DNA of 8,116 nt, taken from Gammaproteobacteria bacterium. GTDB taxonomy: Bacteria; Pseudomonadota; Gammaproteobacteria; Pseudomonadales; Azotimanducaceae. Positions 1 to 6,703 of the stretch are shown here, piece by piece (positions within the stretch are counted from its first letter, which is position 1; each line of letters opens with the position of its first letter). The DNA lies in NCBI GenBank assembly GCA_003476445.1, contig DMUF01000249.1:5124-13239 (forward strand). Reading direction: 5' to 3'. The position numbers and the translations under genes are program-made. The notes under the pieces were generated by a model. It ran no database searches, was not told the origin of the DNA, and was given only the letters and a program-made list of their open reading frames with translations.

Positions 1-363
1 TTTGCGATCGGGCTTGACCGTCTGGTGCTGCTGCATGAGCAGGTGGTGCCGGTCCTCGAGGCTGCGGCAGCAGACGTTTACGTCTGCGTGCTCGACAGTG
101 AAAGCCTGGGCTGGGCATTCGCCATTGCTGACAAATTGCGGCAGGCTCTGCCGACGTTCAGAATCCGCGTCCATGCGGGCGGCGGAAAGCTCAAGAACCA
201 GCTGAAGCGTGCTGATCAGAGCGGCGCCCGATTCGCACTGCTGGTGGGGGCAGATGAAATGGCGGCAGGTGCCCCGAGCCTCAAGTATTTGCGTGAGGAT
301 CGTGAGCAGCAGTCCCTGGACCTGCCGGCGCTGGTGCAAGCGCTGGCCGCGGCGGGCGTTTGA
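1..363 (+). CDS. hisS: Histidine--tRNA ligase, C-terminal part (5' end outside window)
   Basis: Histidyl-tRNA synthetase charges tRNA-His with histidine using ATP in the cytoplasm. Only the last 120 codons are present, against about 424 residues in the E. coli enzyme. The fragment opens inside class II synthetase motif 3 (FAIGLDRL, fragment residues 1-8, with the ATP-binding Arg at 7). It then runs into the alpha/beta anticodon-binding domain, where HAGGGKLKNQLKRAD corresponds to the HGGGNFKKQFARAD segment of E. coli HisS. The frame is open from base 1 and stops at TGA 361-363. yfgM follows after 35 nt, as in other gammaproteobacteria. Catalytic motifs 1 and 2 lie upstream and cannot be judged. 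The partial state is due to the window edge, with no sign of a broken gene. Confidence 0.96.
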   Translation, partial: FAIGLDRLVLLHEQVVPVLEAAAADVYVCVLDSESLGWAFAIADKLRQALPTFRIRVHAGGGKLKNQLKRADQSGARFALLVGADEMAAGAPSLKYLREDREQQSLDLPALVQALAAAGV

Positions 364-385
364 GGCCCGGCTGCCTTCGCGCACG

Positions 386-392
386 AAAGGAG
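386..392 (+). promoter_or_regulatory. Ribosome-binding site that fixes the GTG start of yfgM
   Basis: AAAGGAG lies 6 nt before GTG 399, an ideal Shine-Dalgarno distance. The in-frame ATG at 411 would be 18 nt away, which is too far. The GTG start is therefore preferred, giving a protein that begins MAEYMSDDE. Confidence 0.8.
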
Positions 393-398
393 TAGAGC

Positions 399-1025
399 GT
401 GGCGGAATACATGTCCGACGATGAGCGCCTGTCGCGGTTACGCGACTGGTGGAATAGAAACGGCGCGGCCACGGTGGTCGGCGTCGTGCTGGCGATCGTG
501 GCGGTTATTGGTTGGCAGTGGTACCAGCGGTACGCAACCGGCCAGCTGTCGACAGCAGCCAACGCGTATGCGGACTATCAGGCGGCCACCGGCGATGAAA
601 AGCGGCGCCTCGGCGATGCGATCGTGACCGAGCATACCGGCACGGCTTATCCATCACTGGTGCTGCTGGCGCAGGCGCAGACCGCGGTGCGCGAGCAGGA
701 CTTCGCGGCGGCGGAAACGGCGCTCGGCAAGGCGGTTACGCTTGCGACCGGCGCGGAGCTGGCGGACATTGCCCGCCTGCGGCTCGCGCGCGTGCAACAG
801 GCCGCGGAACGGGGTTCAGACGCGCTGGCCACGCTGGAGCAGGTCCGATCCGTCGGCATGCTGTCCGTTGCGCGTGAGATCGCGGGCGATATTCACCTGT
901 CACAGGGTGATCGCAAGAAGGCGCACGAGTCCTATGCCGCGGCGCTTGCGGATCTCAAGACCGAGGACCAGCGCGGACTGCTGGAAGCAAAACTTGCGGA
1001 CACGGCAGATGCGGCTGACGCGTAA
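399..1025 (+). CDS. yfgM: YfgM family protein: ancillary SecYEG-associated inner-membrane TPR protein
   Basis: The protein has 208 residues, close to the 206 of E. coli YfgM. A short charged cytoplasmic N-terminus (about 1-21) is followed by one hydrophobic segment (about 22-41, VVGVVLAIVAVIGW core) and a helical, Ala-rich periplasmic domain (about 45-208) of the TPR_21 type. The LARVQ stretch (129-133) and the C-terminal GDIHLSQGDRKKAHESY segment match the family. In E. coli, YfgM pairs with the chaperone PpiD at the SecYEG translocon and assists proteins leaving it; that role is assumed here from homology. The start is GTG, supported by a strong ribosome-binding site. The last 17 nt overlap the start of bamB in another frame, which suggests translational coupling. 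Its place between hisS and bamB is the usual gammaproteobacterial one and strengthens the call. Confidence 0.92.
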   Translation: MAEYMSDDERLSRLRDWWNRNGAATVVGVVLAIVAVIGWQWYQRYATGQLSTAANAYADYQAATGDEKRRLGDAIVTEHTGTAYPSLVLLAQAQTAVREQDFAAAETALGKAVTLATGAELADIARLRLARVQQAAERGSDALATLEQVRSVGMLSVAREIAGDIHLSQGDRKKAHESYAAALADLKTEDQRGLLEAKLADTADAADA

Positions 1026-2238
1026 TTTACTGGCTCTGGCGTTCTCGACCCTGTTGGCCGGATGCAGCGCGTTCGGCTGGTTGCCCTGGGTGGACGACGA
1101 GGAAGAGAAGGAAAAGAAAGAAGAGCTGGAGCCGATGGAGCTCGAGCGGATCGATGCGACTGTGGATCTCAAGACCGAGTGGTCGGAAAAGATTGGCGAC
1201 GGTATGGGGCGCAAGTACTTGCGTCTGCGCCCGGTCATCGCCGCGGACCGCATCTTTGCCGCTGATGGCTACGGTGTCGTGGAAGCCCTGGACCGCTTTA
1301 CCGGTGACCAGATCTGGGAAACCGAAATCGGCGAGGTCAAGCGTTCGTGGAACCCCCTTGATCGTCGCGACCCGAGCTTTGTTTCTGGCGCGGTCGGCTA
1401 CGCACACGGCATGGTGCTGACCGGTACGACCGGTGGCCAAGTCGTGGCGCTCGATGCGGCCGATGGTCGCGAAGTCTGGCGGGTTAGCGTAGGCGCCGAA
1501 GTGCTGGCGCCGCCCTCGGGCGGGCTTGATCTCGTCTTCGTGCACACCGAGGACGGTCGGCTGCTGGCCCTGGAAAAAGGGTCGGGCGCGGTTCGCTGGA
1601 GCTACGAAAACCCCGTGCCGATTCTCATGCTGCGCGGCAGCAGCATGCCGGTATTTTCGAATGGCGTCGTCTACGCCGGTTTTGCCAACGGCATGGTGGC
1701 GGCGGTGCGCGCTGAAACCGGGGAGCCCGTCTGGGACCATCTCGTCATGCTGCCCGAGGGGCGTTCGGAACTCGAACGCATGGTGGATGTGGACGCGTCG
1801 CCCGCGGTGGCGGGCCCGCTCGTTTTTGCGGTCGCCTATCAGGGGCGCCTGAAGGCGCTGCGCACGCAGAACGGCATGCCGGTGTGGGAGCAGGAAGTAT
1901 CGAGCTTTCTCGATCTGGCAGTTGATGCCAACAAGCTCGTCGCCGTTGATTCGCAGGACGCGGTGCTCGCGTTCAATCCGCAGAACTCGTCTTCGCTGTG
2001 GAAGCAGGAAGGCCTGCTGCGCCGTGAACTGGCGCCGCCGGCGTTGATCGGTGACAACGTGCTGGTTGCAGATATCGAAGGCTATGTGCACGTGCTTGCG
2101 GGCGACGACGGCCGCTTCATCGGTCGCCGCAAGATCGATGGCGACGGCATTCGCGCTCCGATCCTCATCGCCGAAGACTTCATCTATGTACTCGGCAATT
2201 CCGGAAAATTGGTCGCACTCAAGCTCGAGCCGAGGTAG
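1009..2238 (+). CDS. bamB: Outer membrane protein assembly factor BamB (lipoprotein, beta-propeller)
   Basis: BamB is a lipoprotein of the BAM complex that helps BamA insert beta-barrel proteins into the outer membrane. The frame stays open far upstream, but the start is set at ATG 1009. From there a lipoprotein signal peptide follows (MRLTRNLLALAFSTLLAGC) with lipobox LAGC and lipidated Cys19; Ser at +2 favours outer-membrane sorting. The mature protein forms an eight-bladed PQQ-type propeller, with repeated blade signatures such as GDQIWE, GREVWR, GEPVWD and GMPVWE. The L-x-L-R motif (L206, L208, R209) and D-V-D motif (D260, D262) match E. coli residues implicated in BamA contact (L192, L194, R195, D246, D248, recalled from the literature). 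The length is 409 residues against 392 in E. coli; much of the excess is a charged linker after the lipid anchor (about 29-47). No clear ribosome-binding site is seen, so coupling to yfgM is likely. Confidence 0.95.
   Translation: MRLTRNLLALAFSTLLAGCSAFGWLPWVDDEEEKEKKEELEPMELERIDATVDLKTEWSEKIGDGMGRKYLRLRPVIAADRIFAADGYGVVEALDRFTGDQIWETEIGEVKRSWNPLDRRDPSFVSGAVGYAHGMVLTGTTGGQVVALDAADGREVWRVSVGAEVLAPPSGGLDLVFVHTEDGRLLALEKGSGAVRWSYENPVPILMLRGSSMPVFSNGVVYAGFANGMVAAVRAETGEPVWDHLVMLPEGRSELERMVDVDASPAVAGPLVFAVAYQGRLKALRTQNGMPVWEQEVSSFLDLAVDANKLVAVDSQDAVLAFNPQNSSSLWKQEGLLRRELAPPALIGDNVLVADIEGYVHVLAGDDGRFIGRRKIDGDGIRAPILIAEDFIYVLGNSGKLVALKLEPR
2231..2235 (+). promoter_or_regulatory. Ribosome-binding site for der, inside the end of bamB
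   Basis: CGAGG lies 6 nt before GTG 2242, within the last codons of bamB. It supports the GTG start, which puts the Der N-terminus (MTATLALVGRPNVGKS) in register with the family. Placement inside bamB implies co-translation of the pair. Confidence 0.6.
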
Positions 2239-2241
2239 CCC

Positions 2242-3783
2242 GTGACTGCAACGCTCGCGCTGGTCGGGCGACCCAACGTCGGTAAGTCGACGTTGTTCAA
2301 CCGGTTATCCGGTCGCCGAGATGCTTTGGTCGCTGACGTGCCCGGCCTCACTCGAGACCGGCGCTACGGGCGAGCACTGCTTGAGGACTGTCCGGTCACG
2401 CTCATCGACACGGGCGGTCTTCTTGGTGACGATCTCACCGACGGCGCGCTTGTGCGCGCGATGGAGCGTCAATCGGATCTCGCGATTGACGAAGCGGATC
2501 TCGTGCTGTTTTTGGTGGACGCCCGCGCAGGTTTGACGCCGGCAGATGCCGAGATTGCGCAGCGCCTGCGCAAGCGGTCTCGCACCACGCTGCTGGTCAT
2601 CAACAAGGTCGACGGCGTTTCCAATGACGCTGCCGTCGCCGATTTTGCAGCGCTGGGTTTTGCGGCGTCGGTTCCCGTATCGGCAGCCCACGGACGCGGT
2701 ATCGGCGTGCTGGGTGAAGCCGTAGTAGCACTGCTCGGTCTCGAGCCACGACCCGTAGATGATGAGCCGAGCGACGATGAGCTCTTCGAGTTCGACGCCG
2801 CGCTCGACGGCGATGAAGAAACCGACAGCGTTTCAGATGGGGATGAAGAGGGCGACGCCGACGAAGCTGACGAGCAGGCGGCACAAGACCAGATCGATGC
2901 CCTGGAATCCGAGCCGATCCGCGTCGCTCTGATTGGTCGGCCGAACGTTGGCAAATCCACGCTCGCCAATCGTCTGCTCGGTGAAGAACGACAGGTCGTC
3001 GCCGACCTGCCCGGCACCACCCGCGATGCGATCGACATTCCCTTTGACCGTGACGGGCGGTCCTTCGTGCTCATCGATACGGCCGGCGTGCGTCGTAAGG
3101 GGCGCGTGGAAGAAGTCGTCGAAAAATTCTCCGTCGTCAAATCCCTCGATGCGATGGACCGCGCCCACGTGGTGGTGCTGGTCATGGATGCAAGGGAAGG
3201 CATTGTCGAGCAGGATCTGCACCTGCTCGGTTATGCCATCGAGGCCGGTGCGGGCATCATCATTGCCATGAACAAGTGGGATGGACTGCCTGCGGCGGCG
3301 CGCGAGCGCGTGCGCACGGAACTCTCGCGTCGTCTGGTCATTGCGCCCTGGATCTCCGTGCATTACATCTCGGCTCTGCATGGCAGCGGGGTAGGGCTGC
3401 TCCTCGATGAGGTTCGTGCCGTGCACCGCTCCGGCTACTTTGCCGTCGGCGCGACGCGGCTCACACGCCTGCTCGAGGACCTGGTGAGCGCGCACCCGCC
3501 GCCCGCCGTGCGCGGACGTGTCATCAAGCTGCGCTTTGCCCACAAGGCCGGTGAACACCCGCCCCGCATCATGATTCATGGCAACCAGACCGAGTCGCTG
3601 CCGGCGTCCTACGTGCGCTATCTCGAGAACGGATTCCGTGCGGCGCTCGACCTGCACGGCACGCCCGTGCACGTGGCGCTGCGTACCGGCGACAACCCGT
3701 ACAAGGGCAAGCGCAACAAGCTCACGCCGCGGCAGGAATACCGCCGCAAGCGCATGATGCGCTTTCACAAGAAGAAGGGTTGA
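2242..3783 (+). CDS. der: Ribosome biogenesis GTPase Der (EngA), double Era-like GTPase
   Basis: Der is an essential GTPase that acts in the maturation and stability of the 50S ribosomal subunit. Two tandem Era-like G domains are visible. The first has a P-loop GRPNVGKS at 9-16, DTGG at 56-59 and NKVD at 121-124. The second has GRPNVGKS at 232-239, DTAG at 279-282 and NKWD at 344-347. A KH-like domain that packs against the G domains follows (about 370-480), then a very basic tail ending HKKKG. All G motifs are intact. The length is 513 residues against 490 in E. coli; much of the excess lies in the acidic linker between the G domains (about 173-224), which is rich in Asp and Glu. Translation starts at GTG, 3 nt after the bamB stop, so the two are almost certainly cotranscribed. 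Confidence 0.97.
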   Translation: MTATLALVGRPNVGKSTLFNRLSGRRDALVADVPGLTRDRRYGRALLEDCPVTLIDTGGLLGDDLTDGALVRAMERQSDLAIDEADLVLFLVDARAGLTPADAEIAQRLRKRSRTTLLVINKVDGVSNDAAVADFAALGFAASVPVSAAHGRGIGVLGEAVVALLGLEPRPVDDEPSDDELFEFDAALDGDEETDSVSDGDEEGDADEADEQAAQDQIDALESEPIRVALIGRPNVGKSTLANRLLGEERQVVADLPGTTRDAIDIPFDRDGRSFVLIDTAGVRRKGRVEEVVEKFSVVKSLDAMDRAHVVVLVMDAREGIVEQDLHLLGYAIEAGAGIIIAMNKWDGLPAAARERVRTELSRRLVIAPWISVHYISALHGSGVGLLLDEVRAVHRSGYFAVGATRLTRLLEDLVSAHPPPAVRGRVIKLRFAHKAGEHPPRIMIHGNQTESLPASYVRYLENGFRAALDLHGTPVHVALRTGDNPYKGKRNKLTPRQEYRRKRMMRFHKKKG

Positions 3784-3794
3784 GCGAGCGCGAG

Positions 3795-5168
3795 CTAGAG
3801 CGAGGGCAACTCGGGTAATCCATGCCCGGATCGTACCGAGCGCACCTCGAGTGTTGCGGTTCCATCCTGCAATCGCGCTTCTACTGTTTCCCCTGGCACC
3901 AGCTGCCCGATGCGCGTGAGCGCGCGTAGCCCGGTATCCGCCGAACCCGTCGTCACAATGGCATAGCCGCGTGAAAGCGTGGCGAGCGGGCTCATGGCTT
4001 CCAGCGTGCGCACCGTGTTGGCAAGGCGAACTTCGCGCCGCTCATGGAGTCGTGCGAGACCTTGTGAAAGTCGAGCGGCCAGAGTCTCGAGCCGTTGTCG
4101 CGCGGGTACCAGGCGATGCTCAGGATGCAGTAGCAGCAGGGTGCGGGTTGCCGCCGCAAGGCGTGCTTCGGCTATGCGCTGCGTTTGCAGCGTAGCCCGC
4201 AGCAGCCGCTCCGACAGCTCATCCGCGCGCTGCATCTGCTGTTCGAGGCGCGTGCGCGGGTTCACGAGCCGCGCGTTCAAGTGGCTCACATGACGTTCCG
4301 CAAGACCGAGCTTCGCTGTGAGCGCGCGTGTCAAACGCGTGGTGGCCGCATCGAAGCGGCGCACGAGCTCGATCGCATCCGGGGTAATCAGCTCTGCGCC
4401 CGCGGAAGGTGTCGGTGCGCGCAGGTCGGCAACAAAATCCGCGATAGTGAAATCGGTCTGGTGGCCGATGGCGGATACGACAGGCAGCGCGCAGTTCGCG
4501 ATGGCGCGCGCCACGTTCTCGAGATTGAACGCCCAGAGATCCTCGAGCGAGCCGCCGCCGCGCGTCAGCAGCACAACGTCTGCACCGCTTTTCGGGGCGC
4601 GTTCCAGCGCTGCGACGATGGCGGGACCCGCCGCATCGCCCTGAACAGGCACCGGCAGAAGCACGATCTCGAGTGCGGGGAAGCGTCGCGCGATCACGTC
4701 GAGCACGTCGCGCAGGGCTGCGCCGGTGGCCGACGAGATAATGGCCAGCCGACGCGGCAGCGTCGGGAGCGGGCGCTTCCGCTCAGCGGCGAAGAGCCCT
4801 TCCACGGCCAGGCGTTCCTTCAGCGCCTCGAAGGCGGCGCGTAAGGCACCCGCGCCGGCGGGCTCCAGATGCTCCGCAATAAACTGAAAGTCTCCGCGCG
4901 GCTCGTATAGCGACAGGCGCCCGCGCACCAGAACACGGTCCCCATCCTTCGGTTCCTGCCGGTGCACGCGGTTGCGCCCGGCGAACATGGCGCAGCGCAG
5001 CTGCGCGCTCGCATCCTTCAGCGTGAAGTACCAGTGACCGGAAGAAGGGCGGCGAAAATTGGAGACCTCACCTTCGACCCAGAGCACGCCGAAGTGATCC
5101 TCGAGCAAGACGCGCGAGGCGCGCGTCAGCGCGCTGACGGAATAGACGGTGCGTTCAGAAGCGAGCAT
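3795..5168 (-). CDS. xseA: Exodeoxyribonuclease VII large subunit
   Basis: XseA is the catalytic large subunit of exonuclease VII, which with several XseB small subunits degrades single-stranded DNA to oligonucleotides from both ends. It has 457 residues against 456 in E. coli. An N-terminal OB fold (about 5-103, with SGHWYFTLKD at 43-52 and LYEPRGDFQ at 88-96) is followed by the catalytic domain. That holds TGAALRDV (148-155), RGGGSLEDLWAFN (203-215) and GHQTD-TIADFVADLRAPTPSAGAE (235-259), then a long coiled-coil region (about 265-390) and the terminal SPLATLSRGYAI segment (393-404). The usual GHETD motif reads GHQTD, so Glu is replaced by Gln at 237. ATG 5168 is the farthest upstream start possible, because an in-frame TAA lies at 5180-5178. 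No Shine-Dalgarno sequence precedes it. xseB is not in the window. It is divergent from guaB and convergent with der. Confidence 0.96.
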   Translation of the reverse strand: MLASERTVYSVSALTRASRVLLEDHFGVLWVEGEVSNFRRPSSGHWYFTLKDASAQLRCAMFAGRNRVHRQEPKDGDRVLVRGRLSLYEPRGDFQFIAEHLEPAGAGALRAAFEALKERLAVEGLFAAERKRPLPTLPRRLAIISSATGAALRDVLDVIARRFPALEIVLLPVPVQGDAAGPAIVAALERAPKSGADVVLLTRGGGSLEDLWAFNLENVARAIANCALPVVSAIGHQTDFTIADFVADLRAPTPSAGAELITPDAIELVRRFDAATTRLTRALTAKLGLAERHVSHLNARLVNPRTRLEQQMQRADELSERLLRATLQTQRIAEARLAAATRTLLLLHPEHRLVPARQRLETLAARLSQGLARLHERREVRLANTVRTLEAMSPLATLSRGYAIVTTGSADTGLRALTRIGQLVPGETVEARLQDGTATLEVRSVRSGHGLPELPSL

Positions 5169-5174
5169 GGGCTG

Positions 5175-5180
5175 AGTTTA
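5175..5180 (-). promoter_or_regulatory. Possible -10 element of xseA, very close to its start codon
   Basis: Read on the minus strand, 5180-5175 is TAAACT, a four-of-six match to TATAAT that keeps the key first T, the A after it and the last T. Only 6 nt separate it from ATG 5168, so transcription would begin at or next to the start codon. The hexamer 17 nt upstream (TCTAAG) is a poor -35. Weak evidence on its own. Confidence 0.35.
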
Positions 5181-5205
5181 CATGATCAGGGGGGCACCTT
5201 AGACT
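5177..5205 (+). promoter_or_regulatory. Predicted sigma-70 promoter of guaBA
   Basis: The -35 hexamer TTTACA (5177-5182, five of six consensus bases) is separated by exactly 17 nt from the -10 hexamer TAGACT (5200-5205, four of six, with T1, A2 and T6 kept). Transcription should start near 5212, leaving a leader of about 15 nt. The bases after the -10 (GCCGC, 5206-5210) form a GC-rich discriminator. Such discriminators are typical of promoters repressed by ppGpp, as reported for E. coli guaBA. No clear PurR operator is visible. Confidence 0.6.
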
Positions 5206-5216
5206 GCCGCTTTTGC

Positions 5217-5220
5217 GGAG
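5217..5220 (+). promoter_or_regulatory. guaB ribosome-binding site within a short inverted repeat
   Basis: GGAG lies 6 nt before ATG 5227. Its first bases belong to GCGG (5215-5218), which can pair with CCGC on either side (5207-5210 or 5222-5225). Local structure could therefore affect how readily ribosomes bind. Confidence 0.65.
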
Positions 5221-5226
5221 TCCGCC

Positions 5227-6696
5227 ATGCTGCGCATCGCCCAGGACGCGCTGACGTTTGACGACGTCCTCCTGCTCCCTGCTTACTCTGCCGTGCTCCC
5301 GTCCGAAGCCTCGCTCGAAACGCGTCTGACGCGCACGATCACCCTGAACATTCCGCTGATGTCCGCGGCGATGGACACGGTCACCGAGGGTCGACTCGCG
5401 ATCGCGATCGCGCAGGAAGGCGGTATCGGCATCGTGCACAAGAACCTGAGCGTCGAGGCGCAGGCGCGTCAGGTGCGCATGGTGAAAAAGTACGAGACCG
5501 GCATTATTCGTGATCCGATCACGATTCATCCGGACCGCACCGTGGCGGATCTGTTCCAGATCACGCTTGAGCACAAGATCTCGGGCGTGCCCGTGGTTGA
5601 GGGCTCTCAGCTTGTGGGCATCGTGACGAGTCGCGACGTGCGCTTCGAACGGCGTATGGATGCGCGTATCCGCGAGGTAATGACGCCGCGTCCGCAGCTC
5701 GTTACCGCGCGCGAAGATGCGAGCTTCGAGGAAATCACCGGCATCCTGCACCGCCATCGCATCGAGAAAGTGCTGCTGGTCAATGACCGTTTCGAACTGC
5801 GCGGCATGGTGACGGTCAAGGACATCAACAAGTCGAAGGCCTTCCCGAATGCCTGCAAAGACACGCAGGGGTCACTGCGGGTCGGCGCGAGTGTCGGCAC
5901 CAGCGCCGAGACCGATGAGCGCGTGGCAGCGCTTGTCGAGGCCGGTGTTGACGTGATTGTCGTGGATACCGCGCACGGGCATTCGTCGCGTGTGCTGGAG
6001 CGTATTCGCTGGGTCAAGCAGCAGTATCCGGACCTGCCCGTGATCGGTGGCAATGTCGCCACGGCTGAGGGTGCGCGCGCGTTGATCGAAGCGGGCGTTG
6101 ATGGAGTGAAGGTCGGTATTGGTCCCGGGTCCATCTGTACCACGCGCATTGTGACGGGCATCGGCGTACCGCAGATCACCGCGATCGGCGAGGCGGTGTC
6201 CGTTGCCGCGGCCGCGGATGTGCCCGTGATTGCCGACGGCGGTATTCGTTACTCCGGCGACATTGCAAAGGCCATCGCGGCCGGCGCTAGCGTCGTCATG
6301 GTTGGCGGCTTGTTGGCGGGGACGGATGAAGCACCTGGCGAAGTCGAGCTGTATCAGGGCAGAACGTACAAGGCCTATCGTGGCATGGGCTCGCTTGGCG
6401 CTATGGGCGGCACGCACGGTTCAAGTGACCGCTATTTTCAGGAGCTCGAGGGCGACACGCGCAAACTCGTTCCCGAAGGTATCGAGGGCCGTGTGCCGTA
6501 TCGCGGTCCGGTCGGACCCATCGTGCATCAGCTCATGGGTGGGCTGCGTGCCTCCATGGGTTACACCGGCAGCCCCGACATCGCCACAATGCGCACGCGT
6601 CCCCAGTTCGTGCGCGTGAGTGCCGCGAGCATGGTCGAGAGTCACGTTCACGACGTGGCGATCACCAAAGAAGCGCCCAACTACCCGCGCAGCTGA
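5227..6696 (+). CDS. guaB: Inosine-5'-monophosphate dehydrogenase
   Basis: IMPDH oxidises IMP to XMP with NAD+, the committed step of guanine nucleotide synthesis, in the cytoplasm. The protein has 489 residues against 488 in E. coli, and its first residues (MLRIAQDALTFDDVLL) match the family start. A TIM barrel is interrupted by two CBS domains (about 93-205) that in other bacteria bind purine nucleotides and tune activity. Visible active-site elements are D247 in VVDTAHGHS (NAD+ site), the loop GPGSICTTR with catalytic Cys304, the phosphate-binding DGGI (337-340), and the flap dyad R402-Y403 in SSDRYFQ. The flap starts GAMGGTHGSSD, two residues longer than in E. coli; I recall a similar length in Pseudomonas. 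It is the first gene of the guaBA operon, with its own promoter and ribosome-binding site in the 58-nt divergent region. Confidence 0.98.
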   Translation: MLRIAQDALTFDDVLLLPAYSAVLPSEASLETRLTRTITLNIPLMSAAMDTVTEGRLAIAIAQEGGIGIVHKNLSVEAQARQVRMVKKYETGIIRDPITIHPDRTVADLFQITLEHKISGVPVVEGSQLVGIVTSRDVRFERRMDARIREVMTPRPQLVTAREDASFEEITGILHRHRIEKVLLVNDRFELRGMVTVKDINKSKAFPNACKDTQGSLRVGASVGTSAETDERVAALVEAGVDVIVVDTAHGHSSRVLERIRWVKQQYPDLPVIGGNVATAEGARALIEAGVDGVKVGIGPGSICTTRIVTGIGVPQITAIGEAVSVAAAADVPVIADGGIRYSGDIAKAIAAGASVVMVGGLLAGTDEAPGEVELYQGRTYKAYRGMGSLGAMGGTHGSSDRYFQELEGDTRKLVPEGIEGRVPYRGPVGPIVHQLMGGLRASMGYTGSPDIATMRTRPQFVRVSAASMVESHVHDVAITKEAPNYPRS

Positions 6697-6703
6697 GGCG
6701 CTC

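Noticed and set aside
364..398. Promoter or terminator between hisS and yfgM
   Set aside because: The 35 nt contain a good ribosome-binding site but no convincing -35/-10 pair or hairpin, so read-through from hisS is more likely.
742..1008. An upstream extension of the bamB frame to 742
   Set aside because: It would bury the lipoprotein signal peptide inside the protein and overlap most of yfgM; ATG 1009 directly gives a proper signal peptide with lipobox.
1027..2091. A 354-codon open frame on the minus strand opposite bamB
   Set aside because: It lies wholly inside a clearly coding bamB, gives a low-complexity His/Arg-rich product with no recognisable motif, and such shadow frames are common in GC-rich genes.
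2833..3768. A 311-codon open frame on the minus strand opposite der
   Set aside because: The opposite strand encodes an intact Der with all GTPase motifs; the antisense product resembles no family I know and has no ribosome-binding site I can support.
3782..3804. Direct repeat GAGCGAG (3782-3788 and 3798-3804) in the der-xseA junction
   Set aside because: Seven bases repeated once in GC-rich sequence is expected by chance and has no flanking structure.
3804..3827. Possible terminator hairpin GGGCA/TGCCC after der
   Set aside because: The stem is only 5 bp with a 14-nt loop, no T run follows, and it lies within the coding end of xseA.
5397..5412. A perfect 16-bp palindrome of overlapping GCGATCGC units
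   Set aside because: It encodes LAIAIA, a conserved part of IMPDH, and arises from repeating GCG and ATC codons; there is no sign that it is a dispersed repeat.
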